This document shows, piece after piece, positions 43,052 through 55,588 of a DNA stretch of 64,000 nt. The notes under the pieces are model-generated. The model searched no databases, was not told where the DNA came from, and worked only from the letters and a program-made list of their open reading frames with translations. Position 1 is the stretch's first letter, and every line of letters begins with the position of its first letter. The stretch covers positions 48,186-112,185 of the forward strand of contig JACGCK010000148.1 of assembly GCA_014925825.1 (NCBI GenBank). The letters run 5' to 3'. The stretch comes from Pholiota molesta. Lineage: Eukaryota; Basidiomycota; Agaricomycetes; Agaricales; Strophariaceae. Both the position numbers and the translations under genes were made by a program.

Positions 43052-43763
43052 CGGTAGACTGGAAAATGGGCAAAAAAAAGATGAGAGCAGGATTCCCGAT
43101 GGCGAGAGGCTAGCTGTACCTTGAGGGCTTCGCAGATAGGTTGCAGGGCAGGATGTAGTTCGAGTGGAACCTGCAAATTTTCCCCCCAACAGTGGCGGAG
43201 CTTGTGCAGCAGGACATGGCCGAACCAATCGTCAGTCACAGCGGATATCAATTGCGGCCAGGCTTACCAAAGATCCAACCCGCCCTTATCACGATGGGGT
43301 GAGCTCGGAATAAGTAATTGGCACGGCCCACCCCAAGGAGAGCACGTACCCGCACGTCCTCCCATGTGCAGCATACTGGAGGCTTTGAATGCGATCTGCT
43401 CGGCCTTTCGCCGCCGTGTTGACTGAAACTTGGGGTCGGAGGCTCCCGGGTTGTTGAGCTGGGTTGAACTTGGGCCTGGGTTGCAACTTGCACTTTAGCT
43501 CCTCTGCATCGCATGAGCCTGAAGTGCTGGAGAAGTTCCGGGTGTGAAACTGACTCCAGCACTCGCCCACGGATGTGTGCAGCAGAGGAAGCGGCGGCGC
43601 TATGTGCTTTGTGTTGGAGGTGGGTGATGAGGAGCGCGTGTGACGTGACTTTGACTCCATGTTGAGTCACAGGCCGCGCGGCTCACCATCGAGGGACGCA
43701 CCCTCGTCCAGGACGAGCCCTTCGACCACATTGAAGACTAAATAGTGTACCATATATATTAAA
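43052..43763. other. Unclassified spacer
   Basis: GC-rich. A minus-strand frame at 43248-43670 (140 codons) shows no domain. A plus-strand frame ends TIEGRTLVQDEPFDHIED and a stop near 43741, which looks coding-like, but no upstream continuation is open. Nothing is assigned. Confidence 0.25.
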
Positions 43764-44074
43764 TTAGAATACAGTTGCATATACGAAACGGTCTGAAAAA
43801 GGATTTACGTAGAAATAAGGAGATACATCAAGCACACTGCTTGACCGCCAATCTGCTGCTGCAACGGGTCCGAATTTAGGAAGCAGCTGTACGCTTGCGC
43901 GGATTGTGGCCAATGGAACTATACTCGCAACGCGGTCTCCGCCATTCATAAGGCGGGCGATTCGAAACATCTTGGTGCTACAGTCGAAATGGGCGCGGGT
44001 AAAGGGCGTAAACCAGTCGACATAAGCCAGATGCTTGTGAGGAAAGCCCTCGGGAAACCAGCGTGCTACATCGG
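43764..44074 (-). pseudogene. Plavaka-type DNA transposase, C-terminal fragment
   Basis: Minus strand reads VADVARWFPEGFPHKHLAYV, DWFTPFTRAHFDCSTKMFRI, ASIVPLATIRASVQLLPKFG and SSSVLDVSPYFYVNPFSDRF to a stop at 43764-43766. The AYVxWFTPF, VPLxxIxxSVxLxPxFG and VLDxxxxFYVNPF pattern is the C-terminal end of Plavaka (CACTA-related) transposases of agaricomycetes, as I remember it. The foldback element at 44075 removes everything upstream, and no transposase core was found beyond its far end. Confidence 0.55.
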
Positions 44075-47000
44075 CCACTTGTGTCTGTCAATCTCATGCA
44101 TGAACCAGACTAGATTGACGAAACATAAATGTTGCATCCAGCTTCCTAACTAACATGCACAGCCACTCCACCAAGCTGAGTTTAAAGACATTCCACTTTT
44201 GGCAGGTGGTCTTTGCTGGTCACTGGGGGTGGTGATGGTGATCACTGGAGGCTGTGCACTTGCTCACCATGCTCAACAGTGCCCCGCACTCGTCGTCGCT
44301 GTTGTCAGGGTCATCCCAAAGTGGAAATGCCAAAAATAACATTTTTCCACTATTGGTGGGATTGCAGCTGGGCAGCTGGTCCGCTCTGTTTGGGGCCCTT
44401 TGGGACAATTTTAAATCGATAGATGCGGATTTTGATTCTGAATACAACCGTAAAATTCTCATATTAATAGCTGCAATGGTTGACGCGCTAGACGCGAATT
44501 ACTGATGGCGTAAAATTAGCGCCCACAAAGAATATTGCTTTCCTCCGCAACCGCCCAGTCGTTTTGCATGATCTTAGGTGGTATCTAGAGATGTTAAACG
44601 TGCGCTTCGAACGCGTCCATGATCGTAATTTTACGTCCGTTCCTCGCTCCGTAAAACGCTCCGGATATATTTACGCTCGCACCGCTTTCCCGCCAGCTAC
44701 GCGTTGAATATCCGCGCGCATATTATATTGTAAAATAGGTTAATACTACACCTTTCCAATGGTACCATACTCGTTTGTATTGGAACATTCTACGCGGCGT
44801 TATTCACGAAATGGTTGTTTATTTATAGCAGGGGAACCACAAATCGCCTCAGCGAGCGCTTAGGTGCGTTGCCATCTGCTAAATTTATTGGATTTAATGG
44901 CACATCGACTTTGGGGATCAGACGCCGGGAAGGTACTGAAGCAGATGCTGGGCTGGCATGGATATTGGCTGGCTGGCAGGCATGATTCTATATTTAGTAT
45001 TCGGGCCGAGCACGTGTCTGTTGGCTGCATGCCCGGTATATGCACCTGGGTTGGCTCGCTCAATATTGGGCGCTTAGGCGCCATAATATACAGAAAGATT
45101 CAGAATTTTACACTGATTTTGAATCTAAAATTTTCATATTAATAGCTGCATTCGTTAGGGCGCTAGAAGCGAATTACTGATGGCGCTTAAAATGCGCCCA
45201 CAAAAGATGGCTTGTTTCTCATGAACCGGCGCTCCGTTTTGCATAATCTAAATTGGAGTGTATAGATATTAAAAAGATCTTTCCAACGCGATACTGATCG
45301 TAATTTCCCGTTCGTTCCCTGGCACATAAAATGGCCCGCACTATTCTGCACTCCAGCATTAATAGCATGGGCTAGGCATTGAATATAAATACGCTACATT
45401 CCCATAAAATAGCTGAATACAAGGTCTTTCGAACGCGTGTCTATACACCGTTATTGAGTAACATCCCATAGCTCCAGAAAAGAATTGATCATGCATTAAA
45501 TGGCGCAGGGACCGCATACCGCGCCGGCGCGTACTTAGGCGCGTTGAAATCGCCTGATTTTACTGGATTTAATGACGCCTTTATCATGGAATTCGGAGAC
45601 CGGGAAGGTAGTGAACCAGACATGGGGTGGGTATGGATATTGCCTTCCTGGCCGGAATGGTACTATTTTTAGGCCTGCCGTGCTCGGCATCACCCAATTC
45701 GGGTGCAGAATAGTGGCACCCTCCCCCTCCCCCCCATATTAGAAATTCGATTCCTCCCTCAATTCTTATCCAATCCTTTTGTTCTTTTTTGTATTATTTT
45801 ATATAAATACGGTACTATACGCCTACGCCATTGATACATTATTGTACTGCATGCAGCATGTGTTATCTTAATATCGCGCTTTTTTCAGTATTATATTGGG
45901 GCTTTTCACTGCATTTGGGATGCTTATTAGCATATATAAAGCGGTGAGTAGGTAGAGGTACATATCTAACACATTTTCTGGTAGCTTAGCACCAAAATAA
46001 ATGCTGACCTATAGGGTTACACACATGAAAGTTGGATTGGGGTACTTTCTCCTTGATGTACTCATATCTCAACCAATACCATAGCTACAAGTAAGTTCAA
46101 GGACACATTAGCATATTAACCATGCTGCCTCTAACTCTATTAATCGACGATTGTTCTCCAAATGCATTGTGTCAGCTATATCAGCAGAATGATTAAATCT
46201 AGCAGAAAACAGGAAATATACATCTGGCACATTCAATTATGCTTGGAATATTGTGATATTCGGAGTGAGTATATTACCATATCTACTACCTAGCATATCC
46301 AAAAGTTAGACAAGGAGAGTAAGAACTGCACCCTACAGAGCCAAATATGTCGCGACCTACCCACATATTTTTGATGTATGACTTGATTCATAGATATCCC
46401 TATGATCTAAACACCTCAAGTGGTCTAGAATATGCTCTGATGAATAACTTTTTTTATAAATGCCTATATTAAGTGAGATTGGTGTCAAGTAGCTATGATA
46501 AGCATATTACAATATATTTGGAGTAGTAACAGTATATAGATATGTATGAATCTACTGACATTTTCAAGAAATCGAAGAATTTTGCGATGTTTTGGTATCT
46601 AGAGGTCGCAATTCTTTTACTTGTCTTTCGAATTTTGGCAAGGTAATTCTATCTATACTATAGAGTACTCCTTGAAAATCGTGTAATTTTAGACGCATAA
46701 CTACATTCACAGGGCGATATTGTTCTGTATTTATCGTATTTAATCATTTGGTGTGATCACTGGAGTAATTGGTGTGTGTCAGAATATTGTATGGTAAATA
46801 TTTGATAGGCCTGTTACCTTTTTAACGCACTCATGTTTCTGTCTGTAGTGACAATATTGGCTGAGATATGGGTACATAAAGGAGAAAGTACCCCAATCCA
46901 ATGTTCATGTGTGTAACCTATAGGTCAGCATTTATATTGATGCTAAGCTACCAGAAAATGTGTTAGATATGTACCTCTACCTACTCACGCTTTATATATG

Positions 47001-48841
47001 CTAATAAGCATCCCAAATGCAGTGAAAAGCCCCAATGTAATACTGAAAAAAGAGCGATATTAAGATAACACATGCTGTATGCACTGCAATAATGTATCAA
47101 TGGCGTAGGCGTATAGTACCGTATTTATATAAAATAATACAAAAAAGAACAAAAGGATTGGATAAGAATTGAGGGAGGAATCGAATTTTCAATATGGGGC
47201 GGAGGGGGAGGGTGCCACAATTCTATGCCCGGATTGGGTGATGCCGAGCACGGCAAGCCTAAAAATAGTATCATTCCGGCCAGCAATGCAATATTCATGC
47301 CAGCCCCATGTCTGGTTCACTACCTTGCTGGCCTCCGAATGCCATATCCAGGTGTCATTAAATCCAGTAAAATCAGGCGATTCCAACGCGCCTAAGTACG
47401 CGCCGGCGCGGTATGCGGTTCCCGCGCCATTTAATGCGAGATCAATTCCTTGCTGGAGCCATGGGAAGTCGCTCACCGAGGGCGTATAGACCGCGTTCAA
47501 AAGATCTGTTATTCAGCTATTTTATGGTGAAGTATCGTGCGGATATTCAACCCGTAGCCCGTGCTATTAATGTAGGAGTGCAAAATAGCGCGGGCCGTTT
47601 TATGGGCCGGGTAAAGGACGGAAAATTATGATCAGTATCGCGTTGGAAAGTCTTATTAATATCTATATATTGCAATTTAATTATGCAAAACGGAACAGCG
47701 GTTTAGGAGAAACAAGCCATCTTTTGTGGGCGCATTTTAAGCGCCATCAGTAATTCGCTTCTAGCGCCCTAACGAGTGCAGCTATTAATATGAAATTTTA
47801 GATTCGAAATCAGTGTAAAATTCTGAATCTTTCTGTATATTATGGCGCCTAAGCGCCCAATATTGAGCGAGCCAACCCAGGTGCATATACCGGGCATGCA
47901 GCCAACAGACACGTGCTCGGCCCGAATACTAAATATAGAATCATGCCTGCCAGCCAGCCAATATCCATGCCAGCCCAGCATCTGGTTCAGTACCTTCCCG
48001 GCGTCTGATCCCCAAAGTCGATGTGTCATTAAATCCAATAAATTTAGCAGATGGCAACACACCTAAGCGCTCGCTGAGGCGATTTGTGGTTCCCCTGCTA
48101 TAAATAAACAACCATTTCGTGAATAACGCCGCGTAGAGTGTTCGATTAAACGAGTAAAATACCGTTGGAAAGGTGTAATATTAACCTATTTTATGATATA
48201 ATATGCGCGCGGATATTCAATGCGTAGCTGGCGCTAAACGGTGCGAGCGTAATTTATGCGGGCCGTTTTACGGAGCAAGGAAGGGACGTAAAATTACGAT
48301 CATGGACGCGTTCGAAGCGCACGTTTAATACCTCTAGATACCACCTAAAATCATGCAAAACGACCGGCGGTTGCGGAGGAAAGCAATATTCTTTGTGGGC
48401 GCTAATTTTACGCCATCAGTAATTCGCGTCTAGCGCGTCAACCATTGCAGCTATTAATATGAAAATTTCACGGTTGTATTCAGAATCAAAATCCGCATCT
48501 ATAGATATAAAACGGTCCCAAAGGGCCCCAAACAGAGCGGACCAGCTGCCCAGCTGCAATCCCACCAATAGTGGAAAAATGTTATTTTTGGTATTTCCAC
48601 TTTGGGATGACCCTGACAACAGCGACGAGGAGTGCTGGGCACTGTTGAGCATGGTGAGCAAGTGCACAGCCCCAGTGATCACCATCACCGCCCCAGTGAC
48701 CAGCACAGACCACCTGCCTAGAGTGGACAAATTCAATCCCAGCTAGGTGGGGTGGCTGTGCGAGCTGAGTTACCAGGCTGGATGCAACTTCTTTCCTGGC
48801 GAACTACCAAGATTTCATGTAGAATATTAACGGACAAGGCT
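44075..48841. mobile_element. Second foldback/MULE-like element, arms about 2 kb
   Basis: Left arm 44075 to about 46095 and right arm about 46850 to 48841 are inverted copies (for example 44210-44500 with 48420-48700; 45720-45990 with 46950-47220; 44870-45180 with 47760-48070), flanking about 755 bp of unique AT-rich sequence. Termini CCACTTGTGTCTG (left) and TTGTCCGTTAATATTC (right, inverted) match those of the 27040-30520 element, so both belong to one superfamily, but arm sequences are well diverged. I see no 9-bp target duplication, so one side may have been rearranged. No transposase frame. Confidence 0.7.
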
Positions 48842-48849
48842 GCCTTTCA

Positions 48850-49340
48850 CCATCCCAGTGTACTATGCTGTCGCATCAGGCCATCCACGTCGATGCCGTG
48901 GGAGCTCGATGTGCGCTCAGCAAGTGCCATCGCCTCTTGCACAACACAGTCACTCGGTCGGTCCACATCGACGCCGCAGGAGCTCAATGCATGCTCAGCA
49001 CAGCACCGAGCATGACCGCCTCTACATGCACACATCAGCCTATCCATGACGCCACTGTGGGAGCTCGATGCGTGCTCAGCAAGCGCCATTGCCTCTTGTG
49101 CAGCACAGTCGCTCAGACACCGCCATTGCCACCACTCCATGCACTATGTGCATGGTCAGCAGCCATACACATCGATGCCACAGGAGCTCGATGCGCGCTC
49201 AGTGAGCACCATCACTTCTCGTGCAGCCTGGTTGGCAGCCTGTGCATGTCAATGCCGCAGGAGCTCCCTCTGTGTGCACAACATGCAGCCAGCCGGGTAT
49301 GCTGCCACACCATCTATATGTACAAGGGAACTGCAATATT
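48850..49340. repeat. Degenerate tandem repeat
   Basis: About five imperfect copies of a core like CATCGATGCCGCAGGAGCTC plus GATGCGCGCTCAGCAAG (near 48885, 48967, 49048, 49167 and 49246), spaced about 80-120 bp. Frames here are Ala/Cys/Ser-rich on both strands and judged non-coding. Between 49370 and 49460 a short CCGGTCTGGAC-type repeat follows. Confidence 0.5.
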
Positions 49341-49476
49341 GTAGTTCCTGCAGCATGGAGACGCTAAGGTGCTGCCCAGCAAGACTGGTCTGGACCAGTC
49401 CAATGCTGGTCTGGACTGGTCTGAACCATAACCGGTCTTGACCGGTCTTTGGACCGCAAATCAGATTGGACATGAC

Positions 49477-50573
49477 AAAAATGGAACACCCAACTTCCAC
49501 TTCCGTGAAGTCGAGTCACTCATCGCTACCACCATCGCCCAACTCTCCAGCAACAGATTCCGTCACCATCCACCCAACTCTCCCCTTAATGTAGGAGAAT
49601 TAGCCTTTGCTAGTTACCCTGTTCATGGAAATGAAGGTGAGGTTGAGTATGAACCCCCTACTATTCCCTATCAGCACAGGATATTCCCTGACAATGAACC
49701 TCGTGATGCCAATGACAAGGGGCATCCTCTTTACTATTATGGACAACTTAATTGTCACGACACATTCCATTTCAGTCAATACTGGAACATGCTCTACGGA
49801 CCTATATCCACTCTCGCAACAGCTACTATGGAGCTTATCTACCTCCAAGCTCAACCATGAGACTGACGGCTTCCTGATGAGCCCTATCCTGATTGGGATG
49901 CTATTCTTCTCCCCCGAAAATTCTCAGATGTCTTTCCCCAAGAAACCCCTTCATCCTTGCTGGATAGTGTCAATGCTTATCATCAGTATCTACCCAATCG
50001 CTGGGCTCACCGTACCCAATACCTCATTGACTGCCGAAAGTCATTGGCGCTATTTCTTAATGCAATTGAAACTATGTTCCATGTCATGGGATATTCCCAT
50101 GGACTTAAAGAGTACATCCAACATCGTACTCTCAACACTACTGTACTAATACGACCAAGTGCTCGAAATTTTTGGAAAAAAATCGGGTCCCAAGGGCTCA
50201 AAAATTTTCTTTTGATTTGTGGTGATTTTTAAAATATAGTTTTTTTCCTGTTGTGACATGTGATGTGAGCACTTGGTCGTATTAGTACAGTACCTTGGAT
50301 TTCATCCATTCCTACATCCTTCAAATGTTCGAAGCACACTATCTTTGTGCTGCATACAAATTTTTTCTTGTGGAACACCGGTTGGGAATCACTACCTGTA
50401 TTCTCAATATCCTTCATGTCCCTTTTGAAAAACCCGGCTATCTTGCAGTTGTCCTTGATCGGATCTGTCTCATCATTGATCCCCCTAATGAATCAATCTC
50501 ACTTTTTGATCCAGACACTGATTCTGAGTTCGATACTGACAATGATGTGGAGATGTATGACTTGGAGTAATAC
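49477..50573 (+). pseudogene. Ty3 element 1, gag-like region (split by a small TA-flanked element)
   Basis: The plus strand gives NFHFREVESLIATTIAQLSS, the frame then shifts, and YHQYLPNRWAHRTQYLIDCR, ALFLNAIETMFHVMGYSHGL is gag-like. The frame is cut at 50138 by a 150-bp element and resumes at about 50293 as LDFIHSYILQMFEAHYL..., ending in an acidic tail (FDPDTDSEFDTDNDVEMYDLE) at a TAA. At least one frameshift near 49860 is needed. It lies upstream of and collinear with the RT at 51563, so I read it as gag of the same element. Confidence 0.45.
50141..50290. mobile_element. 150-bp MITE with TA target duplication
   Basis: Perfect 24-bp terminal inverted repeats beginning CTGTACTAATACGACCAAGT, flanked by TA at 50139-50140 and 50291-50292. 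Interior is AT-rich with T runs and has no frame. Removing it with one TA restores the gag frame. TA duplication indicates the Tc1/mariner superfamily. Confidence 0.85.
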
Positions 50574-50650
50574 ATGTCTGAAATTATTCAATTCACATAT
50601 CAGAAACTTATATGTGACTTGTCCCAGACACTAAATAAACATCACATCTA

Positions 50651-51406
50651 CAGTTATCCACTGTCATGTGGGACAACACCACTCAGTGGGACAAAACATA
50701 CCTTGTGACTTCATTTCTGCACCAAATCCATTAAATTTTTGAGAGCTCGTAGATATAAACAGGATTTATGTGCTTAGAAATTTATATATGAAGAGGATTC
50801 CTGGTAAGGGCTCAATTAGGGCAACAATATGTGATACATCCCTAAATTTAGGCCATCTGAGTTTATGCAAGGCCATCCATGTGGAAATGGCTTGCAGAAC
50901 ACCCCAGGATACACCGTAAACCATTATATATTCTATATCTAAGCTTGAAACTTTGTTCTGACCATTTTACTAGGCTACAACTGCCTGGAAGAGCAAAATG
51001 AACTTGAAATGATGCCAATTCATGATTATTTTGATGGATCTGAGATATTTTTCAGACTATGGCGGTGTGTTTCTGAGGTTCATAGATCTATATTCTTAAA
51101 AATATGAGGACTATGGCAGCCACACAGCGTAAAAATGGAAAAAGAATGGCGAGCTAGCTTGGTTTCCATTATTTCTGAGAGCTTTACGGAATTTGTCCCA
51201 TGTCGTAGGAAATGCCAAAAATAGAGCTCCTCTGCAGAAATGCATACACAGTGTCCAAGAATGCCGTTTTCACTTTGATTCTTTTTGGTATAGATAAACA
51301 AATACCTTACCTATGAACTACCGCAATTTTTTTGTCAAAGAATGCAGTGGTAATGGAGAACTACGTTGAAGATTGAAATCCTGTCCCACATGACAGTGGA
51401 TAACTG
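50651..51406. mobile_element. 756-bp non-autonomous Tc1/mariner-like element
   Basis: Terminal inverted repeats of 25 bp beginning CAGTTATCCACTGTCATGTG, perfect, inside TA dinucleotides at 50649-50650 and 51407-51408. CAGT-type ends and TA duplication are typical of Tc1/mariner/pogo. No transposase frame inside; the interior is AT-rich. It is inserted between the gag-like and pol regions of the decayed Ty3 element. Confidence 0.85.
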
Positions 51407-51562
51407 TACCTGTCGCTTTATTTTAATATTTTCTTCTATCTTTCTATACATTGTAAAATTTATTCTATTTATTATTCTTATCAATATGATCATCAATGTT
51501 TAACTTTTACTACCAATTTTTGCTTCTATAATCCCTTCTATTTTAAATTCTCTAATGCTTGG

Positions 51563-53866
51563 TTGTATCCTTTTGATCACTGCTTTAACAATTATCTCAT
51601 TTTTGTCGATCACACCTTATATATGAATTTTTATGTCAACCACTCTGCTGTATATGTAAAAAATTCAACTTGTATTATCCATTATATTAATGTCTTAAAC
51701 AAAAAGACTACACAAGGATTTGATATAAGGAATTATGATACAAACAATTCAATCATGTTCCCTGCACTGGATAACAATCCAATCATATCTCCCACAGACC
51801 CTTCTAATTATCTTTCAAACTTATCCATTCAAATTCTTCCTTTTAATAGTCAGAACATCGAACATGATGATCCATTAATTATTGATTTAGAGAATGACTT
51901 ATATATAATCGAAACAATAACTGACTTCAAGATAGAAGATGATGATGAATATATTCTATGTCCATCTGAAGAAGAACTTTTGGAATCATTTACAGCATAT
52001 AAGTGCATGGATAAGCAAATTCACCCTGTATCTACTTCATTTCCTGCAGACTGCCAAGTGACACAACAAATTCCAGAAGATCCTCTTTTAACATTACCAC
52101 CTCTAACCATTCATCCACCTGATTTTATTCCTACAAAGAAAATTACACATGAACACATGAATGATTTAAAAGTAAATTCTAAAGGATTTCTATGGCCAGA
52201 AGAAGAGAAATTATTCAAACATATTATGGTCTTAAATGAAGCAGGAATTGCATTTGAAGATGCTAAACGAGGAACCTTAAAAGAATCCTATTTTTCACCC
52301 TACATCATTCCTACAGTAGAACATACTCCATGGGAATACAAAAATATTCCTATCCCACCCGGAATAATGCCTAAGGTATTGGAAGTATTCAAGCTTCAAA
52401 TTGGAGCTGGAGTATATGAGCAAAGTCAATCCTCCTACCAATCACGATGGTTTGTAGTATTAAAGAAGAATGGAAAACTCTGTATTGTTCATGACCTTCA
52501 ACCTTTAGCCAGAATTACTATACGAGATGCAGGCATGCTTCCCATTGTAGATGATTTTGTTGAGGGATTTGCAGGACATCAATGTTATACTGTGTTTAAT
52601 CTCTTCTGGGGATTTGATGCCCAAAAAATACATCCTAAAAGTAGAGAGCTCACTGCTTTCATGACTCCTTTAGGATTGCTTCAGATAACCTCTTTACCCA
52701 CTGGATTTACCAATTCGCCAGCAGAAATTCAGAAATGCATGGTTATAGTACTCCAAGATGAAATGCCACATGTTGCCAACATTTTTATCAATGACCTTCC
52801 AATAAAAGGCCCAAAAACCATGTACCTAGATTCTGATGGAAATCCAGAAGTTCTAAAAGAAAACATAGGGATCTGCTGCTTTATATGGGAACATGCCCAA
52901 GACGTACATTGGGTTATGCACCAAGTCAGCTGTTCTGGAGCTACATTTGCCTCTAATAAAGCCCAAATTTGCTTGCCTGAAGTCTTAATAATTGGACAAT
53001 TATGCAATGCAGAAGGATGAGCACCAGATACCGAGAAGGTATCCAAGATATTAAGCTGGCCTCCTCCATCAACACCAAAAGAAGTCCGACAATTCTTAGG
53101 CCTATGCAGAACAGTGCGGATTTGGATTCCAAATTACTCTCAGATTGTTTGCCCTTTTACTGGATTATACCATATTGGAAAAGAATTCATATGGGATGAT
53201 CACTGACAAGCGGCATTTACAAAGATCAAAGAACTAATAACATCTGCTCCCGCCTTGCGACCTATAGATTACACTTTGGATAAACCTGTCTTTCTTTCCG
53301 TAGATTCAAGTAACGAAGCGGCTGGAATGATACTTTCCCAACTTGATGAAAATGATCGAAGGAGACCTGCACAATATGGATCAATTCCTATGAGTGAAAG
53401 AGAGTCCAGATACTCACAGCCAAAACTAGAATTATTTGGATTATACAAAGCTCTGAGAAAATGGAGACTATATACTATTGGTGTAACTAATCTTCATGTT
53501 GAAGTTGATGCACAATACATCAAGGGAATGTTAAATGAACCAGATCTACAACCAAATGCAGCTATCAATCGATGGATCCAAGGGATTTTAATGTTTGACT
53601 TCAAACTTATACATGTTTCTGCAGAAAAACATAAAGGGCCTGATGCTCTATCCCAACGCCCTCTAGCTGAAGGAGAAATCATCGAAGAAGATGATGACTC
53701 TTGGTTAGACGACATTGCCCTACTAACCTTGATCCCATATCATGATTTTCCTCCTTTTTCAAATCCAATTGTATACCAAAAATCCCCATCCACAACACAT
53801 ACATCCAACATTCCTGTCATATACTCTGCTCGTGCAACCCAAGATAAATTACTCCAGGACATTTGA
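51563..53866 (+). pseudogene. Ty3 element 1, reverse transcriptase and RNase H, decayed
   Basis: RT begins around HEHMNDLKVNSKGFLWPEEE and includes PWEYKNIPIPPGI, VHDLQPLARITIRDAG, YTVFNLFWGFDAQKIH (Asn where the catalytic Asp normally sits), PTGFTNSPAEIQKCM and ANIFINDLPIKGP (IND for IDD, second catalytic loss). After a TGA at 53018-53020 the connection and RNase H follow: RPIDYTLDKPVFLSVDSSNE, RRPAQYGSIPMSERESRYSQ, EVDAQYIKGMLNEPDLQPNA, HKGPDALSQRPL. Three stops lie in frame with the homologous reading, all TGA. It belongs to a Ty3 lineage common in agaricomycetes; it is dead. Confidence 0.75.
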
Positions 53867-54532
53867 CAATTTTTAACAACATTAGAATCACCTATAATCA
53901 ATAATGTTCAAGCTAAACGATGATTCCTTGCCAAAGCAATGGAATTCTTTATCAAGGATGCCAAATTATACAAAAAGAATGGGAAACGACCTCCTCTTTT
54001 AGTTATATTTGATGGAAAATCCATTCCAACTTCTTCATGCCACTGAACCAATACTACCCCTAGACTTAGCCGAGGCAACCTTTTTAGTCAAAGACTTTAA
54101 ATCCGGAATAACAACTTCAGATCTATTGGCTCTTCGATCAAGGCAAATTGCCAAACACTCTGAGGATATTGCACAAGCAGCCGCTTGAAGAAAGCAAGAT
54201 TTGCATCTAAGGAACAATTTGAGAAGCGATTTAAGAAATGTCTAGTGAAAAACACTTACCGACCAGGAGAACTTATACTAGTTCGGAATACTGCTATTGA
54301 AATGTCACATGACCAGAAGCATAAACCCTGCTATTTAGGACCTTACGAGGTACACCAAATGACCAAGGGAGGAAATTACAAACTCAAAGAATTGGAAGGC
54401 ACTCCATTAAGAAACACCTATGCTGCTTTTCGTCTACTACCATACATAACACGAAAGCATGCCTTTATGCAACAAAATTCAGAGGAAGAATCCAAAACAG
54501 AGTCAAGCTCAGATCTTGATCACTCAGATTAA
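53867..54532 (+). pseudogene. Ty3 element 1, integrase remnants
   Basis: 53870-54060 holds RFLAKAMEFFIKDAKLYKKN and GKRPPLLVIFDGKSIPT-like sequence, the N-terminal integrase region, interrupted by TGA at 53921-53923. The DDE catalytic core is missing, apparently deleted. From 54185 KKARFASKEQFEKRFKK, YRPGELILVRNTAIEMS, KPCYLGPYEVHQMTKGGNYK and FRLLPYITRKHAF represent the C-terminal SH3-like DNA-binding end, finishing at TAA 54530-54532 after an acidic tail. Confidence 0.65.
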
Positions 54533-54622
54533 ATAGCCTGATCAGGACAGTCAAGAGAAAATAGCAACAACTAATAAGTTGATAAGGGATGTTTGAACAA
54601 ATTTTACATTCCCCTCTCTTGT

Positions 54623-55588
54623 ACAAAAACAATGTCCCAACACTCAACCTCCACTGAAGATTTGCAAAAGATCTTACCCTTAGACATGTACTATATGCCT
54701 CCAAGCCGTTTTTCGGCTAACTTCAATTCCATCCCTGCATCCAAGTCCCGCAATGGCAACAAATTCAATATGCTGCGTATTATGATAAACAATGTTGACA
54801 GGCATTCATTCTCAGGTGAAACTGCTATGACAACCAATCTCTTCTCTTACCCCCCCACTGCTCACCTATTGCATATGTCTAGAGTCTGCATACTACCTAC
54901 TCCTCTATCTGCCCTTGTTGCTCAGCCTTCTACCGATCTTCCTCTGGACAACTTGGTGACTTCTCATGCCAATATAGATATGGAGCAAGAAACTGTCATA
55001 CCTCCTAACACAGAAATCAATGCCCCCAATAGCGAAGGGTGTCCCTACATCGCCTCTCTGCCTCTTCATGGTCAACCAGACTGAACACTCCCAGCCAACT
55101 TCCAAAATTATATACTGGGGCTACGCTGGAATAAGCCCAAGGACATTTATAGTGACACCTGCTCTAATTCTGATCCGCTGTTCATCACGAAGGAAGCCAT
55201 CATACTCGTCAAATTCGCGCATGCCTTCCAGGGCATAATATGGCAATTCATACTCAATCCAAAGTTACTCATATGAACTGAAGAATTACAGAAGGGGACT
55301 CCTGTGATCTTCATAGAAGATCCTACCAAACGACTCCCCAACCAACACTTCTGTTATCACCTCACTCAAGTTTGTCTGTATGGAAAATTTGAAAGCTATG
55401 TTGAAGCAGTTGCCTTCAATCCAAACAACACCATTCACACTGAAGGAAGCTTGAATATGCCTCCTATCGTCCTTCTTCTTCCCAATGCCATGCTGAAAAA
55501 CTTCAGGAACCAACTGAATACAGCATGTCGACAACAATCAATGGCCAAGCTTCGATATGCATTTCAAAAGGTTGGAGGAGGAGACTAG
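54623..55588 (+). pseudogene. Ty3 element 1, extra ORF downstream of integrase
   Basis: After the integrase end a separate coding stretch starts MSQHSTSTEDLQKILPLDMY, runs to a stop at 55082-55084 and continues in another frame: PANFQNYILGLRWNKPKDIY, ITKEAIILVKFAHAFQGIIW, KGTPVIFIEDPTKRLPNQHF, ESYVEAVAFNPNNTIHTEGS, LQ-type C-terminus FQKVGGGD at 55586. One frameshift and one in-frame TGA (about 55274) break it. Low-complexity N-terminus and a folded C-terminal domain of about 150 residues; not gag, protease, RT, RNase H or integrase. I do not know the fold. Position and orientation suggest a protein encoded by the element. Confidence 0.5.

Noticed and set aside
44075..48841. A clean 9-bp target duplication for the second foldback element
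   Set aside because: I compared the flanks before 44075 and after 48841 and found no match, so the boundaries are given without a duplication.
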